DNA of 64,000 nt from Adiantum capillus-veneris (lineage: Eukaryota; Streptophyta; Polypodiopsida; Polypodiales; Pteridaceae), in assembly GCA_014529385.2 (NCBI GenBank), contig CM043955.1, forward strand, positions 140,763,640 to 140,827,639. Reading direction: 5' to 3'. Made by a program: the position numbers and the translations under genes. Each line of letters begins with the position of its first letter. Position 1 is the stretch's first letter. This document shows positions 13,601 through 24,003 of the stretch, one piece after another. The notes beneath the pieces are model-generated. The model did not search any database and was not told where the DNA came from. It worked only from the letters and a program-made list of their open reading frames with translations.

Positions 13601-16495
13601 AACAAGAGGAAAAGTGAAAGGGAGTCTTGACTATGAGGTAGATAAGACAAAGCCTAGTCATTAGTCCATGTTTCTTAGGATCCCTTGTTATCCTATGACA
13701 TCATTCCAAAATGGATGACTAATCCATTTGGTGCTTGAGAGACTTAGTTGCCGCAAGCATGTCTGCTCTTTAGTCCATGTCATACTTTCAAAGTAGAGTG
13801 ACAAGTTCTACTTGGTGTTTGGGAGACGTATTCACCCCAAACATGATCCTAAGCATGCACACTTCTTAAATTTTGTGCACAATAAAAGAAAGAGAATGAG
13901 TCTTATAAGACAAAACCATTGTTTATTTAAAATGCATTTTCATCTGCTTACTCTAGTGTAGCATTGTAAGCATTGACAAGGTTCATATTATCCTTAAGCT
14001 AGGTTCCTTGCATCCATCTAGCATCTTTAAAAGGATAATTCTTAAGCTTAACAAGATATCATTGGATAACGTTACCGTATCTTAGTACCTTGTCTTCGTG
14101 TCGAAGAATCGATTCGGGCTGCAACACCTCTTCTTGATCTTCGAGCTCTGGCGGGTCCTCCATTATTGGTTCTTTTATTGGCTCTCCTTTGTAAGGCCTG
14201 AGTAAGCTCACATGGTTAGCATTGTGAATGAGACAATGGTTGGGAAACTTTAACTAATAAGACATCTCATTGATTGGCTTAAGAATTTTAAAAGAAATGA
14301 CCATAGTATCTTTTTGCTAGTTTAGCATAATACTCTTGGTGGCTCGTAGGATTCTTGCCCGTAGTATGCTTTAGATGAGCCTTGAGAAACTTTAGCAAGA
14401 CCCAATCATTTTTCTTAAAGGCTAAGGCTCTTTTGTGTTTATTAGCAGAAACCCTTTTTGCCTTTGCTGTGAGATGGATATAGCCTTTTTAATCTTTGGA
14501 AAAGATTCTTGTAAGTCTAGGCTATATTCATCAGCAGCAAAGATCTTCCTATATAATTTAAGTAGTAAGGGACTTTTGGATCCTCCCTCTTTAACCTTGA
14601 AAGGTGCGTTCCCCATAGAAGTATGTACAATGTCATTGTACGCATACTTTATAAGAGGTAGGTACTTCTCTCATTGAGAATGTTGATCTACTTCCATGAC
14701 TTAGGATTTTAGTAGATTCAAGAATCGTTAGATTAGTTATTTCACTTTGGTCATCTGCTTGTGGATGATAGACAAAAAGAGAAATTTAATCTACTTCCTA
14801 GATTGTCAAAGAGACCCTTCTAGAAATTATTGGTCATTCTAGGATCTTTGTCCGACACTATGGATGTTGGTAAGCCACGATACTTAAAACTTTGAGATCT
14901 AAAGAGGGTTACTGTTTGATGTGCCTTGATAGTATTTTTGACAAGCATAGAGTGTGCTTTCTTGCTAAGCTTGTCACCTGAAACAATCCAAGTTGCTTCC
15001 CTTGATTAAATTTGAATTTTTGGTATACCACGCATTTTGAAACATACTCATGTATGTTTACTTTTCATGGTAGACCAACAAAAATACATTTCTACTCCTC
15101 AAAGAGTAGATTATGGAATCCCTCTTTGCCTCGCATAAGGAGAAGCATGATATTCATACATGAATTTCTTATTATATTGGTGAGTAACACATAGCCTATT
15201 GCCATTTGGAAGATAACCATCCTTCAAGGTGAATGGTTCTTTTTTTCCTTCCCTAATACAAAGGCTGCAATTACCTACTTAAAGTCTTGGTCAATAGCAT
15301 ACTCATCTATCATAAAAGATAGATCATTGTGAGTTGCTATAGAAACCACATTTACCCTTGACCGTTGTGAAAGTGCATCAACCACTTGATTGTGCTTGCC
15401 ATAAAATATGAGCAATATGAAATTTAAATTGCAAAAGAATTGTCCACCTCATTTGTTTGTTGTCAAAATCTTGGTTTGCGTCATGAAGTTCCTGCGGCTT
15501 TGTGATCCATTCATAGGTAGAATGGAGCCCCCACAAGATAGTGCTTCCATGTGTCTAGGGCATGTAGAATAGCTAAAAGCTCTTTTTTTTATATGCCCAA
15601 GACCCATTCAATGGCATTGAGTCGTCGGCTCTCATATGCTATGGCATGCCCTTCTTGAAGCAAAACTGGTCCAAGGCAATCACCACAAGCATCACATTGG
15701 ACCTCAAATGACTTTGAGAGATCCGGAAGCATAAGGACTAGTTGGGAGGTATGCTTCTCTTTGAGCTTTTCAAAAGCATTTTGTTCTTTAGCAGTCCATG
15801 AGTACTTAACGTTCTTCTTTGTTAAGTCATGAAATGGTCCTGCTATTTGAAAGAATTTTTCTATGAAATGTCTATAGTATGAACACATACCAAAAAATCT
15901 TCTTAGCTCATGTTTCCTTCGATTAGGCCATGCCTTTATTAACTCCAACTTTGATGGATCCATACGGATACCATCTTGAGAGATAATGTGACCTAAATAT
16001 TGAATCTGTTATAGGAAAAATTCACTTTTGTTTCGATTAATGAAAAGCTTATTCTCTCTCACAACTTGAAAGATTACCCAGAGGTGTCACTTGTACTCCT
16101 CAAGAGAATTTGAGTGGCCTGAGGATTTTTGTCCATCATGACTTTGAATGCGGCTGGAGCATTTGTTAGGCATAAACTTGTAACTTATCAAATAGATCCT
16201 CTAGCCGCGGCACGGGAAATCTTTTTTTTATAGTGATCCTATTTAGTGCTCAATAATTGACACACATGTGACATGTGCCATCTTTCTTTTGCACTAAAAA
16301 TATTGGTGAACAGAATGGAGAGGAGCTAGGCCTCACTATCCATTTTTTCACCAATTCATGCACTTGCCTCATGATCTCCTCTTGTTGAGCTTGTGAAACT
16401 AAATAAGGAGGTTTATTAGGCAGTGAGCTTCCTCGTAGAAGCTCTATTGCATGGTCATCATCCCCTCGTTTTGGAGGTCTCCAAATCCAACTCAT
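13600..16495 (-). pseudogene. Chromovirus copy 3, heavily decayed pol
   Basis: Parallels 2985-6100 at lower similarity. It has a chromodomain remnant near 14120-14030, integrase remnants at 14400-15000, RNase H at 15963-15589 ('FEVQCDACGDCLGPVL') and the start of reverse transcriptase at 16495-16250 ('NKPPYLVSQAQQEEIMRQVHELV', 'PIFLVQKKDG'). The catalytic palm box is lost in a deletion around 16120-16180. Homology stops abruptly at about 16490, where unrelated sequence begins. Confidence 0.75.
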
Positions 16496-17290
16496 TTTGC
16501 GAGTACATTAAAAGGCTTGGTTGCTAGTAGTCCTTTGTATGAGGAGCTTGTGATGGAAGGTGACAAAGAGACAATACAATGGAAGAAGAAAACAAGTGCA
16601 GTATGTACAAGCTCACATAAAGCTGGATATGTAATGAAAGCAAGAAACAAAAAACCAGAGGGAGACCATGGAGTATACATTTTGATAGAGAGGATAATGA
16701 AGAAGTATATGTTGTCACTGATAGTGAAGCAGGAGAGACCATTCCAGTGCAGCCTGGGGAGAATTCAACAAGGTGTATTCAAGAGGTTGAAGTTGCCCGA
16801 AAAAAGTGGGCTTTATGAAGAATGCCAGCCAGTTGCATGAGGAAATGATTTGGAATGGTAGGGAAGTTTGTGGTAGCAAATTACAGAGGCGTCAAGTGGG
16901 AATGGTTGCTCCTTGTTTTTGGTCTAAGAGACCTTTTAAAGACAAGACAATTGCACAGTATATATGGTTCTGTAATTATGAAGTAGGCCACACATAAAAA
17001 GTACAGAGGCAAGCTAAACTCTCACCTATCGTTCCTACTTTCTGGCAAGTGGATATTGGAACCAACTTATCAAAGGAAGAGAGTGACACTTGGTACAAAG
17101 TGAATTTCAATTTGCAAATTTTACAACACCAGTACGACGCATGAACAATACAAATGCTGCTCTTACAGAAGGAGGCTCTAGTAGCAGAAAGCGTAAGTGG
17201 AGACATGGTATTTCCAAAGAAGTACAAAAGAGATTGGAGTCAGCTGCAAGTATGGTTGCAACGTTCTTGGACGAGAAATGAGAAAGTAAA
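16496..17290 (+). other. Unclassified coding-like stretch
   Basis: Several plus-strand frames have protein-like composition but none is long. Examples are 16451-16840, a frame reading 'VYVVTDSEAGETIPVQPGE' near 16710, 'PTFWQVDIGTNLSKEESDTWYK' split across frames near 17036, and 17090-17281 ending 'SSSRKRKWRHGISKEVQKRL'. I recognise no family. It may be an exon remnant or transposon debris fused to chromovirus copy 3. Confidence 0.3.
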
Positions 17291-17972
17291 AACACATAGT
17301 TTTTCCGGTATTGATATAGATTTTTTATGATGTACACATTAAGGTAGAACCTAGTTGCACTTGTCCGGATTTTCAGAGGAGAGAATCTACAGATAAAGCG
17401 TTTTTGGCATGTAAGCACATGTACTATGTGTATGTGAATATTCTAGGGCTTCAACCAAAAGAGCACACGGTCATTCATCAGCCTACACTAACTCCCACAA
17501 ACCTTGCATTTGTATCAGGGCAAACCTGCAAGATAAAGTATGTGGTGTAGTGAACCTAAATCTTATTGAATGTCATGTAGAGGTATGCATCGAAGGAGAT
17601 TTCTTCTGTGTATTTATATGTGGAGTAGCTTTTCTAGACACATGAGACTTTATTTAAATTCCTTTTAGTAAGCGAAGCATGCTTTGTGGTATCTATCTAG
17701 ATGATTGTACAAGCTCAAAACTAGGGCTTTTGGAAACTTGTACATGTTTTTGGTGTGTATCGTTAAAAGAGACTCAAAATCTTAAGACAATTTGTTGCGA
17801 GATGATAAATGTTTTTTGTTGTGTATAATATTATGATGTCTTTGTTTTGGATTAATTTTTTTGTGTCATTAAAGGCTCTGAATCTAAAATCAAAAATCTC
17901 GCAAAACTGGTTTTGATTGCAAAAGCTCAAAATCGAAAGCTCACAAATAAAACACACTCTTTTCTCTATAGG
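17291..17972. other. Leader-like AT-rich stretch, no gene seen
   Basis: On the minus strand this follows a retroelement primer-binding site and looks like the untranslated leader of a retrotransposon whose coding region is gone. No frame over 75 residues makes sense. Confidence 0.35.
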
Positions 17973-18112
17973 CTCTGATACCACTTGTTGGTGTCATAAT
18001 GGGTTTTTTCCCATATAACAGACTCTGATACCACTTGTTGGTGTCATAATGGGTTTTTTCCGATATATCATCTAAAATAGAATAAAACCTATAACAGACT
18101 CTGATACCACTT
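17973..18112 (-). repeat. Three repeats of an LTR/primer-binding-site junction
   Basis: The complement of a plant primer-binding site, 'ctctgataccacttgttgg', occurs at 17973, 18023 and 18099, each followed by 'tgtc'. On the minus strand each reads as an LTR end 'gacaccaacaag' followed by TGGTATCAGAG. The first two copies also share 'ataatgggttttttcc'. This is the junction of a minus-strand retroelement copied in tandem. Confidence 0.7.
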
Positions 18113-18403
<291 letters not shown>

Positions 18404-18601
18404 CTATACCTGCATGCTATTAGAGTATGTTCCCACGGGCACCAAAGGGCTTGAAGACCTAAAATTTAGGTGGTTTGCCCACCCCCCTTGGCTACAATTT
18501 TTCTGCACATCACACACCACCCCTCTGTCAAAGTACAGATTTAGCCGCACACCATTTAAAATGTGCCTAAGAAGCTTACCATTGGCTCTCACCAGTTGAT
18601 A
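18404..18601 (-). pseudogene. Ty3/gypsy integrase C-terminal end, distal half
   Basis: From 18601 the minus strand reads 'YQLVRANGKLLRHILNGVRL', the typical last strand of a gypsy integrase C-terminal domain ('GAYxLxxxxG...NG..L'). It lacks its own start: the upstream half is at 28152-27844, on the other side of element A, and the two join in frame at Gly-Thr/Tyr-Gln. This fixes both ends of element A. Confidence 0.8.
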
Positions 18602-18634
18602 CATTAGGAAATTTCGGAGGTCATTTGGAGGGCC
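18602..18634 (+). repeat. Element A left terminal inverted repeat
   Basis: Begins CATTAGGAAATTTCGGAGG and ends TTGGAGGGCC. It matches the reverse complement of 27811-27843 at 32 of 33 positions (G/A difference at position 15). Confidence 0.92.
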
Positions 18635-18801
18635 TTCTAAGAAAATGTATTTTTTTCACTCTCTCTCTAGAAAAAATGGCAAATAAAAGAGCTGGGTCTT
18701 TCATAGTAAAAGTTCAAAAAGTGTACTTTAAGTAGATTCCTTACTCTTATGAACATTCGTTCGTAGTGATTGAGGGATAATCCTCTTTTCAGTTGCATTG
18801 A

Positions 18802-21221
18802 ATGAACCTCGTCAATATGGAGGGAATGAGGCTAACATGGAGGGACGAAGGCGCAGCCGCTATTCACTTTCCATTAAACCTGCACATTTGGCTAATGGCG
18901 CACTCCTCAAATGGCACAAATGTTACCCAGAAACGAGCCAAATATCACCTTCACATTGATTTGGACAATGAGTACCAACCATTGATTAAGCGCAGTAAAA
19001 CAAACACACATATACCTCCCGCTTCCATAGACACGCTCAGAGCTCAGGGAGCTAAACACATAGATATCTGGACGAGAGGCTCTCTCTACCCTAAGAATCC
19101 AATGACTAATGCGTCTCCACCGTTTGTCAATCCTACAAGCTTATTGACCTTTGCTGGTGATGAAGAAAAGGGCCTTCTGGGTTATTGTAAATCTCTTACA
19201 AGAGAAGCTGAAACTTACAAGAGCATTCTCCAAGCTCAACAATGTGAGATTGTTCGCCTTTCACATTTACATTCTACAGATCAGGTTACCATTTTGCAAC
19301 ATAAAACAGAGGTACAAGAACTGAAAGGAAAGGTGCGAAGTTGTCAAATGAAGGACACCATCTTGGGTGGTCGTATCCGAAAGAAGAAATTGCGCAATCT
19401 TGAAACATTGCAGGTTGCATCAGGAGGTCTTAAGAAAAGAATCCAAGCATTAAGGTGATGCTTCTTGGTTGGCTACATTGTCTTAGTTAAGTAATCTTTT
19501 TGTTTTTTCTTGTTATGCATTGTTTTCATGTGCCTAAATAGTGTTAGTGAAGCAAATTTTCTGTTATTTACTTATGCATTGTCTTCATGTAGAGATTCAA
19601 TCTATCCTGACAAGGAAAACATTGACCCCAAAGCCAATATAGGAAAGAGATTGAAGCCACTTATAAGTAGAAGCCTGGCAGCAGATATAGTACATGACAA
19701 GAAGTTTAAGGTCCTACAACGAAATGTAGTGGACCGCTTTATTTCAGAGAACTCAGTGCCTGCAAAAGAGATACAAGGCACACTTGATTCACTTGGTGTA
19801 AGCAAAAGAGGATATTCGGCTATCCAAAAGTCTGTCTCATCCATCTTTGTTAGGAAGGGTATAAAATCCAAACTTCTACCATCAGCCTCAAGTGTTTGGA
19901 AAGAGAGGCTTCAGCTTAACGAGGCACAGGGAGACTATCTTGGACAGCCCTTTCATATTAAAGCAACTTACAGTGGCCATGGAGCAAACATGGCATATGA
20001 TGAGTTCAACAATATTTTTATGGACCTGCGGATATTACAGAAGAGAATGGTGGAGTTTTACAACATCACATTTGAAGAGTCACGTGGGGTATTACATTTT
20101 GTGTTAAAACTGGATGAGTGTGAGCTTGTTAAAGAGAAAAAGCTAGAGCGTGTTACTATTACTTTAATGAATAGAGCCCTCTCAAAGTGTCCCAGTGATG
20201 ATCCTTTATATTTTAGTGTTCAATCAGAATCTAACATATGGTGGCTTGGTGCGTTTGAGGTAAGCGAGATTCTCAGGTAAGCTCAAATGTTCAGATCTAC
20301 TTAAGTCTCATTTATTTTGTGTTGCAGGTAAAGAAAGAAGATCATGAGATTCTATATTGGGTGTTCCATCGAACTAATATTCCGGAGGTGATTGATCGAC
20401 AGACTAACCAGGGAGAGGTACTACGTCTAGATGGAAGGGGAGACTTTCAAGTTCAGTGGCATCTTGCAGGTGACCTTAAAACATTAAAGTGCATGTATAA
20501 TTGTGGAATGGGTGCAATGGCAAAGTCACCGTGTTTGTTCTCCATGGAGCCTGCAAAGGTCATGGACCCAAAGTGGTGGAGAAAAGCTCCAACACGTCAC
20601 ATTGAGGATCCTGCTTTTCGACCGGTTTTGAAAATACCACTTGTGAATGTCCACATTTGTACAATGCATGCCCTTTGTAGAATTGTGGAGAAATTGGTCT
20701 ACTTATACATCGGGTTTGCTTGGAAGATTAAGAACTCCGCAGAACGACAAGTAGCCCTGCAGTGCTTAGAAATGGTACTGTCGGGTATGGGGCTTCATGG
20801 TGGCAATGTGAAAATCCAGCGGGATGAAAAGAGATCAACTGCTGAGAAATGCAAACCATCCATCGGTGGGGTGAAGGCACGGAGGTTTTTATCTAAGCCC
20901 CAAGGTACAAGAGATCCAAAGCTAACAAAACATGGAAAAATATATAACACATCTTATGTTAGCAAGGTAGAGTATCAGAGCTGGAAAAAGCTACATATTG
21001 CAGTCAAAGACCACGAACCAACTACTCGTAACGCGAAGGCTGAGGTTTGGCGATCAATAGACATCCTATTTTTGATGTGCGACAAAGATGACTGGTCACA
21101 AGGTGGTATGAACAAGTTCAAGGAAAATCTCAACCTTCTGAAAAAATCATTCAAGACAGCATGGACAGACACCCAGATTACTCACTACATCTCACCAAAG
21201 CACAAACAAAAACACGCATAG
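18802..21221 (+). CDS. Candidate transposase of element A (737 aa, three exons)
   Basis: Exons 18802-19454, 19593-20259 and 20328-21221 join in frame across GT-AG introns. The same intron positions occur in element B. The protein has an N-terminal region with 'YHLHIDLDNEYQPLIKR' and 'IDIWTRGSLYPKNPMTNA', a basic coiled-coil-like end to exon 1 ('GGLKKRIQALR'), a middle part with 'FHIKATYSGHG', 'FVLKLDECELV' and 'ERVTITLMNRAL', and a C-terminal part with 'QWHLAGDLKTLKCMYN', 'VHICTMHALCRIVEKL', 'GLHGGNVKI' and 'GGVKARRFL'. The conserved aspartates in LDECE and AGDLK, shared by both copies, could be two acids of a DDE/RNase H-like site. That is inference. No stop breaks the spliced frame. The end may have been altered by the CT repeat at 21220. 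Transposase is the likeliest role, because both family members carry it next to the left inverted repeat. Confidence 0.65.
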
Positions 21222-21252
21222 TCTCTCTCTCTCTCTCTCTCTCCAGATAGAT

Positions 21253-21321
<69 letters not shown>

Positions 21322-21353
21322 TCTCTCACAAAAGCACAAACAAAAACACACAT

Positions 21354-21442
<89 letters not shown>

Positions 21443-22117
21443 GTATGTGTCTATTTGTACTAAAGGCGCGCAAGGAAGAAAGCGTGCCTTTTGCAACTCT
21501 CTACGCGCACCTTAAGTGCAATTGAGGGAAAGACGCGTAAAGATGTAAACATGCCTTTTGAGAGAGTCATAACTATACTATAGGCGCGCGGAGAGAGCTG
21601 GAGCCAGTGTTTGGTTGGCTCTGCGCGCCGTTAGTAACGGGGACAGAGAGTGGAGGGAGAGAGAGAATGTGTATATCTCTGTGTGTGTGTCTGTGTGTAT
21701 GTGTGTGTGTGTGTCTCTGTCTATGGAAGTATGTGTGTGTGTGTGTCTCTGTCTATGGAAGTATGTGTTGAGGTGTGTGTGTTGAACAACAGTCTGGGTT
21801 TTTCTTTGTTTAGACACACACACACACACACACAATTTGTACCAACTGTTGGAAATACAGAGAGAAAGAGTCAGAGATCACCTTTTGTTGGTGGGGTTTG
21901 CAGGAACTCCAAGGGAGGTGTCTCCTCCATTGCTTTTTGTGTGTCAAACTGACTCTATCTCTCTCCCTCCCTCTCTCTCTCTCTCTGAGAGTAAGGAGTC
22001 CTTCTCTCTATCTCTCTCTCAATCTGTGTATCTCCCTCTCTCTATCTCTCTCACAATCTGTTCTCTCTTTCTCTCTCTCTCTCTCTGTGTCTCTCTATCA
22101 CTCTCTCTCTCTCTTTA

Positions 22118-22175
<58 letters not shown>

Positions 22176-22530
22176 AAAATCACACTTATAACGGATACAC
22201 ACGGCGGCGCCCCACGTGTCACTATAAATTAGAGTATATTTGCATGTTGTCACACGTGCGGTCATTATTGAGACCGTATACTTTTGTACCTCATATATAG
22301 AGGTCAAGAGAGAGAAAAACCACACCTCGTGAAAGAGAGTGAGTGAAAGAGAGAGAGAGAGAGAGAGAGAGTGCAAGAGCCGTCGTCTGCGTCTCCGAGA
22401 GCAAGCCGACCCATCGACATAACGAAGGTCTGCCTCTCCCTCTGCCTTTGCCTCTATCTCTCTATCTCTGTTTCTATCACAGTACCAAGCTCAGTCTTAA
22501 AAAACAACCCACACAAACAGTCACAAACAC

Positions 22531-22578
<48 letters not shown>

Positions 22579-22908
22579 CACAAACACAGACACACATATA
22601 AAACACACACACACACACACACACACAAATCACAAATCACAAACACACACACACACACACACACACATGCATACCCTCTCTCTCTCTCTCTCTCTACCAA
22701 AGGCGCGCGTAGAGAGGCATAACTGGTGTGCATGTCTCTATGCGCGCCGTTAGTACTGTGCATTGACCAGTGTATGTCTGAGTGTTATATATATAGAGAG
22801 AGAGTGTGTGTATTTCTTTACCTTATACTAACGGCGCGCGGAGGTGTTTGTTGAGGTAAAAACGTGCTCCACGCGTGCCTTTAGTAATGGGCTCTCTCAC
22901 TCACTCTC

Positions 22909-22941
<33 letters not shown>
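21219..22941. repeat. Low-complexity tract of element A with GC-rich hairpins
   Basis: Contains (CT)n, (TA)n near 21255-21316, a duplicated 'caaaagcacaaacaaaaacac' motif on both sides of the TA tract, (CT)n 21353-21438, GT/AC runs at 21679-21833 and 22535-22665, and CT runs at 22062-22165 and 22900-22941. Between them are hairpins with GGCGCGC arms: 21577-21640, 22696-22756 and 22827-22886, each beginning ACTAWAGGCGCGC-like and ending GCGCGCCGTTAGTA-like. No gene is credible here; open frames are repeat translations. Confidence 0.8.
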
Positions 22942-22944
<3 letters not shown>

Positions 22945-23031
22945 TTCTATAGCTAAGCTATAGAAAGGAAGCTATAGAAAGAAGAGAGAGAGTCCTTTCT
23001 ATAGCTAAGCTATAGAAAGGAAGCTATAGAA

Positions 23032-23037
<6 letters not shown>
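22942..23037. promoter_or_regulatory. Twin perfect palindromes upstream of the histone gene
   Basis: A 27-bp palindrome with 13-bp arms CCTTTCTATAGCT / AGCTATAGAAAGG around one A occurs at 22942-22968 and again at 22994-23020, in a 52-bp tandem unit that also repeats 'aagctatagaaag'. The pair is flanked by (CT)n on the left and (GA)n on the right, so the whole 22900-23080 region can fold as one long hairpin. It lies about 70-160 bases upstream of the histone start codon and could be regulatory or a recombination relic. Confidence 0.6.
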
Positions 23038-23083
<46 letters not shown>

Positions 23084-23104
23084 CTTCTTTTTGTGTACAG
23101 TGAA

Positions 23105-23931
23105 ATGGCTAGAACAAAAGCCACTGCAAGGAAGGCAGGCAAGGGACCATGATTAGCATCTAAAGCAAGTAGCAGATTTGCAACCCCAAAGAAAAGACCT
23201 GGAAAACCAAATAAAATTCTGAAAGGGCCAAGGATGAAGAAGTTACAAACCTGCATGAGACTTATCAGAGATATCAGAAAGGCACAGAAATGTGTAGATT
23301 TATGCATACCAAAGCTGCCCTTCCAGAGGATGGTGAGGTCCATATGTGATGAAGCTACCTGGGGCACCAAAAGGTGGAAGGTGGTGGCATTAATGGCTCT
23401 ACAAGAAGCAGCAGAGGACTTCCTACTAGAGTACTTTAGTGACATGAACATTGTTGCAGCCCATGCCCACAGGGTTACTATAATGGACAAAGATAGTGAG
23501 ACACTGAAAAGAATAAGGTGGAGGTATGACAAACTACTGGTCCCCAATGTCTGCAAGGATAAGAAAATGAGGGAAATTTTTTTATACCCCCCGGAGCTAG
23601 TGCCACAACTCACAGTTGTAGATGTCACACATGATGTGAATACAAGGGCAAGGGCAGAGACTATTGCTCGCCAAACAGAGGACATGAGGGAAGCAGACCT
23701 TAAGGAGAAAGCAAAAGTAGTAGTGGAGTCCCAGAGGCAAACAGAATGCAATGTGACCCTGTCCATAGAGGCAAGCAATCAAGAAACTCTACTTTCAATG
23801 AAGGATGGTTTGCTTGCAGAGATACCATTTGTAGATGGAGCCAGAAAGCTAGCTCTGGAAAAAGTGGACATTAATTTATTGCAGAATCCAGATGCTCAGA
23901 TTTCAGACACAATTATCTATGCTTGTCTTAA
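23105..23931 (+). pseudogene. Histone H3/CENH3-like domain (exon 1 of H3-Ulp1 gene)
   Basis: The ATG at 23105 opens 'MARTKATARKAGKGP', an H3 tail keeping R2, T3, K4, T6, A7, R8 and K9 with Q5A and S10A. Codon 16 is TGA (23150-23152). The same frame then runs open to 23931. Residues about 47-142 are a full H3 fold: 'LIRDIRKAQK', 'KLPFQRMVRSI', 'ALQEAAEDFL', 'HAHRVTIMDKD'. Loop 1 is one residue longer than in canonical H3 and carries 'KRW', and 'EAAEDFL...FSD' recalls CENH3. The H3-H3 interface residues His113 and Asp123 are kept (here 120 and 130). About 80 further residues lead into the Ulp1 domain. The next ATG after the stop is at 23234, which would omit the tail but keep the fold. CGA to TGA by cytosine deamination could explain the stop. 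A histone fold seems certain; incorporation into nucleosomes is inference. Confidence 0.85.
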
Positions 23932-24003
23932 GTAAGTGTTACTATCTTTCTAGCTTTGAAAACTCAGATAATAGGTTTGCTAACTCAGGTAGAGTCTCTG
24001 CAG

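Noticed and set aside
23150-23152. Programmed TGA read-through or RNA editing of the histone stop
   Set aside because: No selenocysteine or read-through context is visible, and plant C-to-U/U-to-C editing is organellar. A simple mutation is more likely.
23005-23778. 257-residue minus-strand open frame opposite the histone
   Set aside because: It is the antisense of a clear H3 fold, begins in a CT repeat and matches no family.
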